From an uncultured Eubacteriales bacterium (GTDB taxonomy: Bacteria; Bacillota; Clostridia; Oscillospirales; CAG-382): a DNA stretch of 5,787 nucleotides. The stretch lies in contig USHI01000091.1 in NCBI GenBank assembly GCA_900554405.1, positions 1-5,787 of the forward strand. The letters run 5' to 3'. The notes beneath the pieces are model-generated. The model did not search any database and was not told the origin of the DNA. It worked only from the letters and a program-made list of their open reading frames with translations. The translations under genes and the position numbers were made by a program. This document shows, one piece after another, positions 5,318 to 5,787 of this stretch. Every line of letters begins with the position of its first letter. Position 1 is the stretch's first letter.

Positions 5318-5634
5318 GCACCTCGCGCGAGTACATACAGTTTGTCCTTGATCAGCTTGACGGTATCGAGGATATCACGTTCAGAAAAATGTTCGGCGAA
5401 TATATGATCTATGCCCGGGGCAAGCCGGTGCTGCTTGTCTGCGACGATTGCGTGATGGTCAAAAAGCTGCCGCAGCTTGCGGAAACGATGAAGGATGCAC
5501 CCGAAGGAATACCGTACGAGGGAGCAAAGCCGCATTATATTCTGGATATCGAAAACCGCGCGCTTGTAAGGGAAGCCGTGGAAATAGCCGCTTCGGTGAC
5601 ACCGATCCCGAAGCGTAAAAGCAAAAAGGCGTGA
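5314..5634 (+). CDS. TfoX/Sxy N-terminal-domain protein
   Basis: The 106-residue product is a stand-alone TfoX N-terminal domain: an N-terminal helix (YIQFVLDQL), then the diagnostic ITFRKMFGEYMIYARGKPV (21-39), LLVCDDCVMVK (40-50), the GAKPHYILD strand (70-78) and a C-terminal helix followed by a basic tail (PKRKSKKA). In Gammaproteobacteria TfoX/Sxy controls competence genes with CRP, but the small single-domain Firmicutes proteins have no established role, so a competence function should not be assumed. I chose ATG 5314, which overlaps the previous stop as ATGA. An in-frame TTG at 5272 would add 14 residues that lie inside the upstream gene and do not resemble the family. Confidence 0.9.
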   Translation: MSTSREYIQFVLDQLDGIEDITFRKMFGEYMIYARGKPVLLVCDDCVMVKKLPQLAETMKDAPEGIPYEGAKPHYILDIENRALVREAVEIAASVTPIPKRKSKKA

Positions 5635-5645
5635 AGGGATACCTT

Positions 5646-5787
5646 ATGGAAAATAAAAGCAGTATCACCGCGCTTATGAGCGCGTTCGGCAGGGCATTTC
5701 ATGCCGAAAACGAGGAACATCCCGTTTTTAAGGATTATCTTGCAAAAGAACTGCTGACGGCGGAGGAATATTCCGCCGTGCAGGGGT
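5646..5787 (+). CDS. Probable LCM-family SAM-dependent methyltransferase (N-terminal fragment, runs off window)
   Basis: Only the first 47 codons are present. The start ENKSSITALMSAFGRAFHA, then AENEEHPVFKDYLAKELLT and AEEYSAV, matches the N-terminus I know from clostridial class I methyltransferases of the leucine carboxyl methyltransferase-like (LCM/PPM) family, where this part forms helices ahead of the SAM-binding fold. The SAM motif itself is outside the window, so the call rests on the N-terminus alone. AAGGGA at 5634-5639, overlapping the TfoX stop, lies six bases before the ATG, so the gene is the next in the operon. Substrate unknown. Confidence 0.7.
   Translation, partial: MENKSSITALMSAFGRAFHAENEEHPVFKDYLAKELLTAEEYSAVQG

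Overview
The window looks like chromosomal DNA of a low-to-mid-GC Gram-positive anaerobe, most likely a member of the Clostridia close to Oscillospiraceae/Ruminococcaceae. The clues are a lipoprotein with a Ser/Glu/Asp-rich linker and a CBM9-like module, a short EpsC-type serine acetyltransferase, AGGAGG-type ribosome binding sites, TTGACA-17-TAnnnT promoters, a tRNA gene with encoded CCA, and small clostridial-type membrane and TfoX proteins. This placement is inferred from protein style and cannot be proved from 5.8 kb. All real genes are on the + strand; the long minus-strand ORFs are codon-bias shadows.

Region 1 (1-2541) is a probable carbohydrate-related operon. It holds the C-terminal end of a membrane-anchored surface protein, a CBM9-like lipoprotein (241-1596) and a TIM-barrel sugar isomerase/epimerase (1629-2489). 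It closes at a very strong hairpin at 2508-2541 that lacks a trailing U-tract. A likely logic is that surface proteins bind a glycan or its fragments and the cytosolic enzyme isomerises a derived sugar; the substrate is not readable from the sequence.

Region 2 (2554-3920) is a two-gene unit: a single-pass membrane protein of unknown function, then serine O-acetyltransferase, the first committed step of cysteine synthesis, with all catalytic residues present. It is followed by a tRNA-Arg(ACG) gene with its own promoter (TTGACA, 17-bp spacer, extended -10) and an intrinsic terminator at 4059-4090.

Region 3 (4155-5787) starts from a second good promoter and a structured leader. It is a tightly packed operon: a small DUF7662-like protein, a short DUF4097-like beta-repeat stub that overlaps it by ATGA, a four-helix DUF2975-like membrane protein, a TfoX N-terminal-domain protein that overlaps by ATGA, and the start of a probable LCM-type SAM-dependent methyltransferase running off the window. 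The oddest item is the DUF4097 stub, which looks like the tail of a larger protein yet has an intact start, a good ribosome binding site and translational coupling.

I see no CRISPR array, insertion sequence, phage module or defence system. Most of the window looks like ordinary chromosome; the points worth a second look are small-scale.
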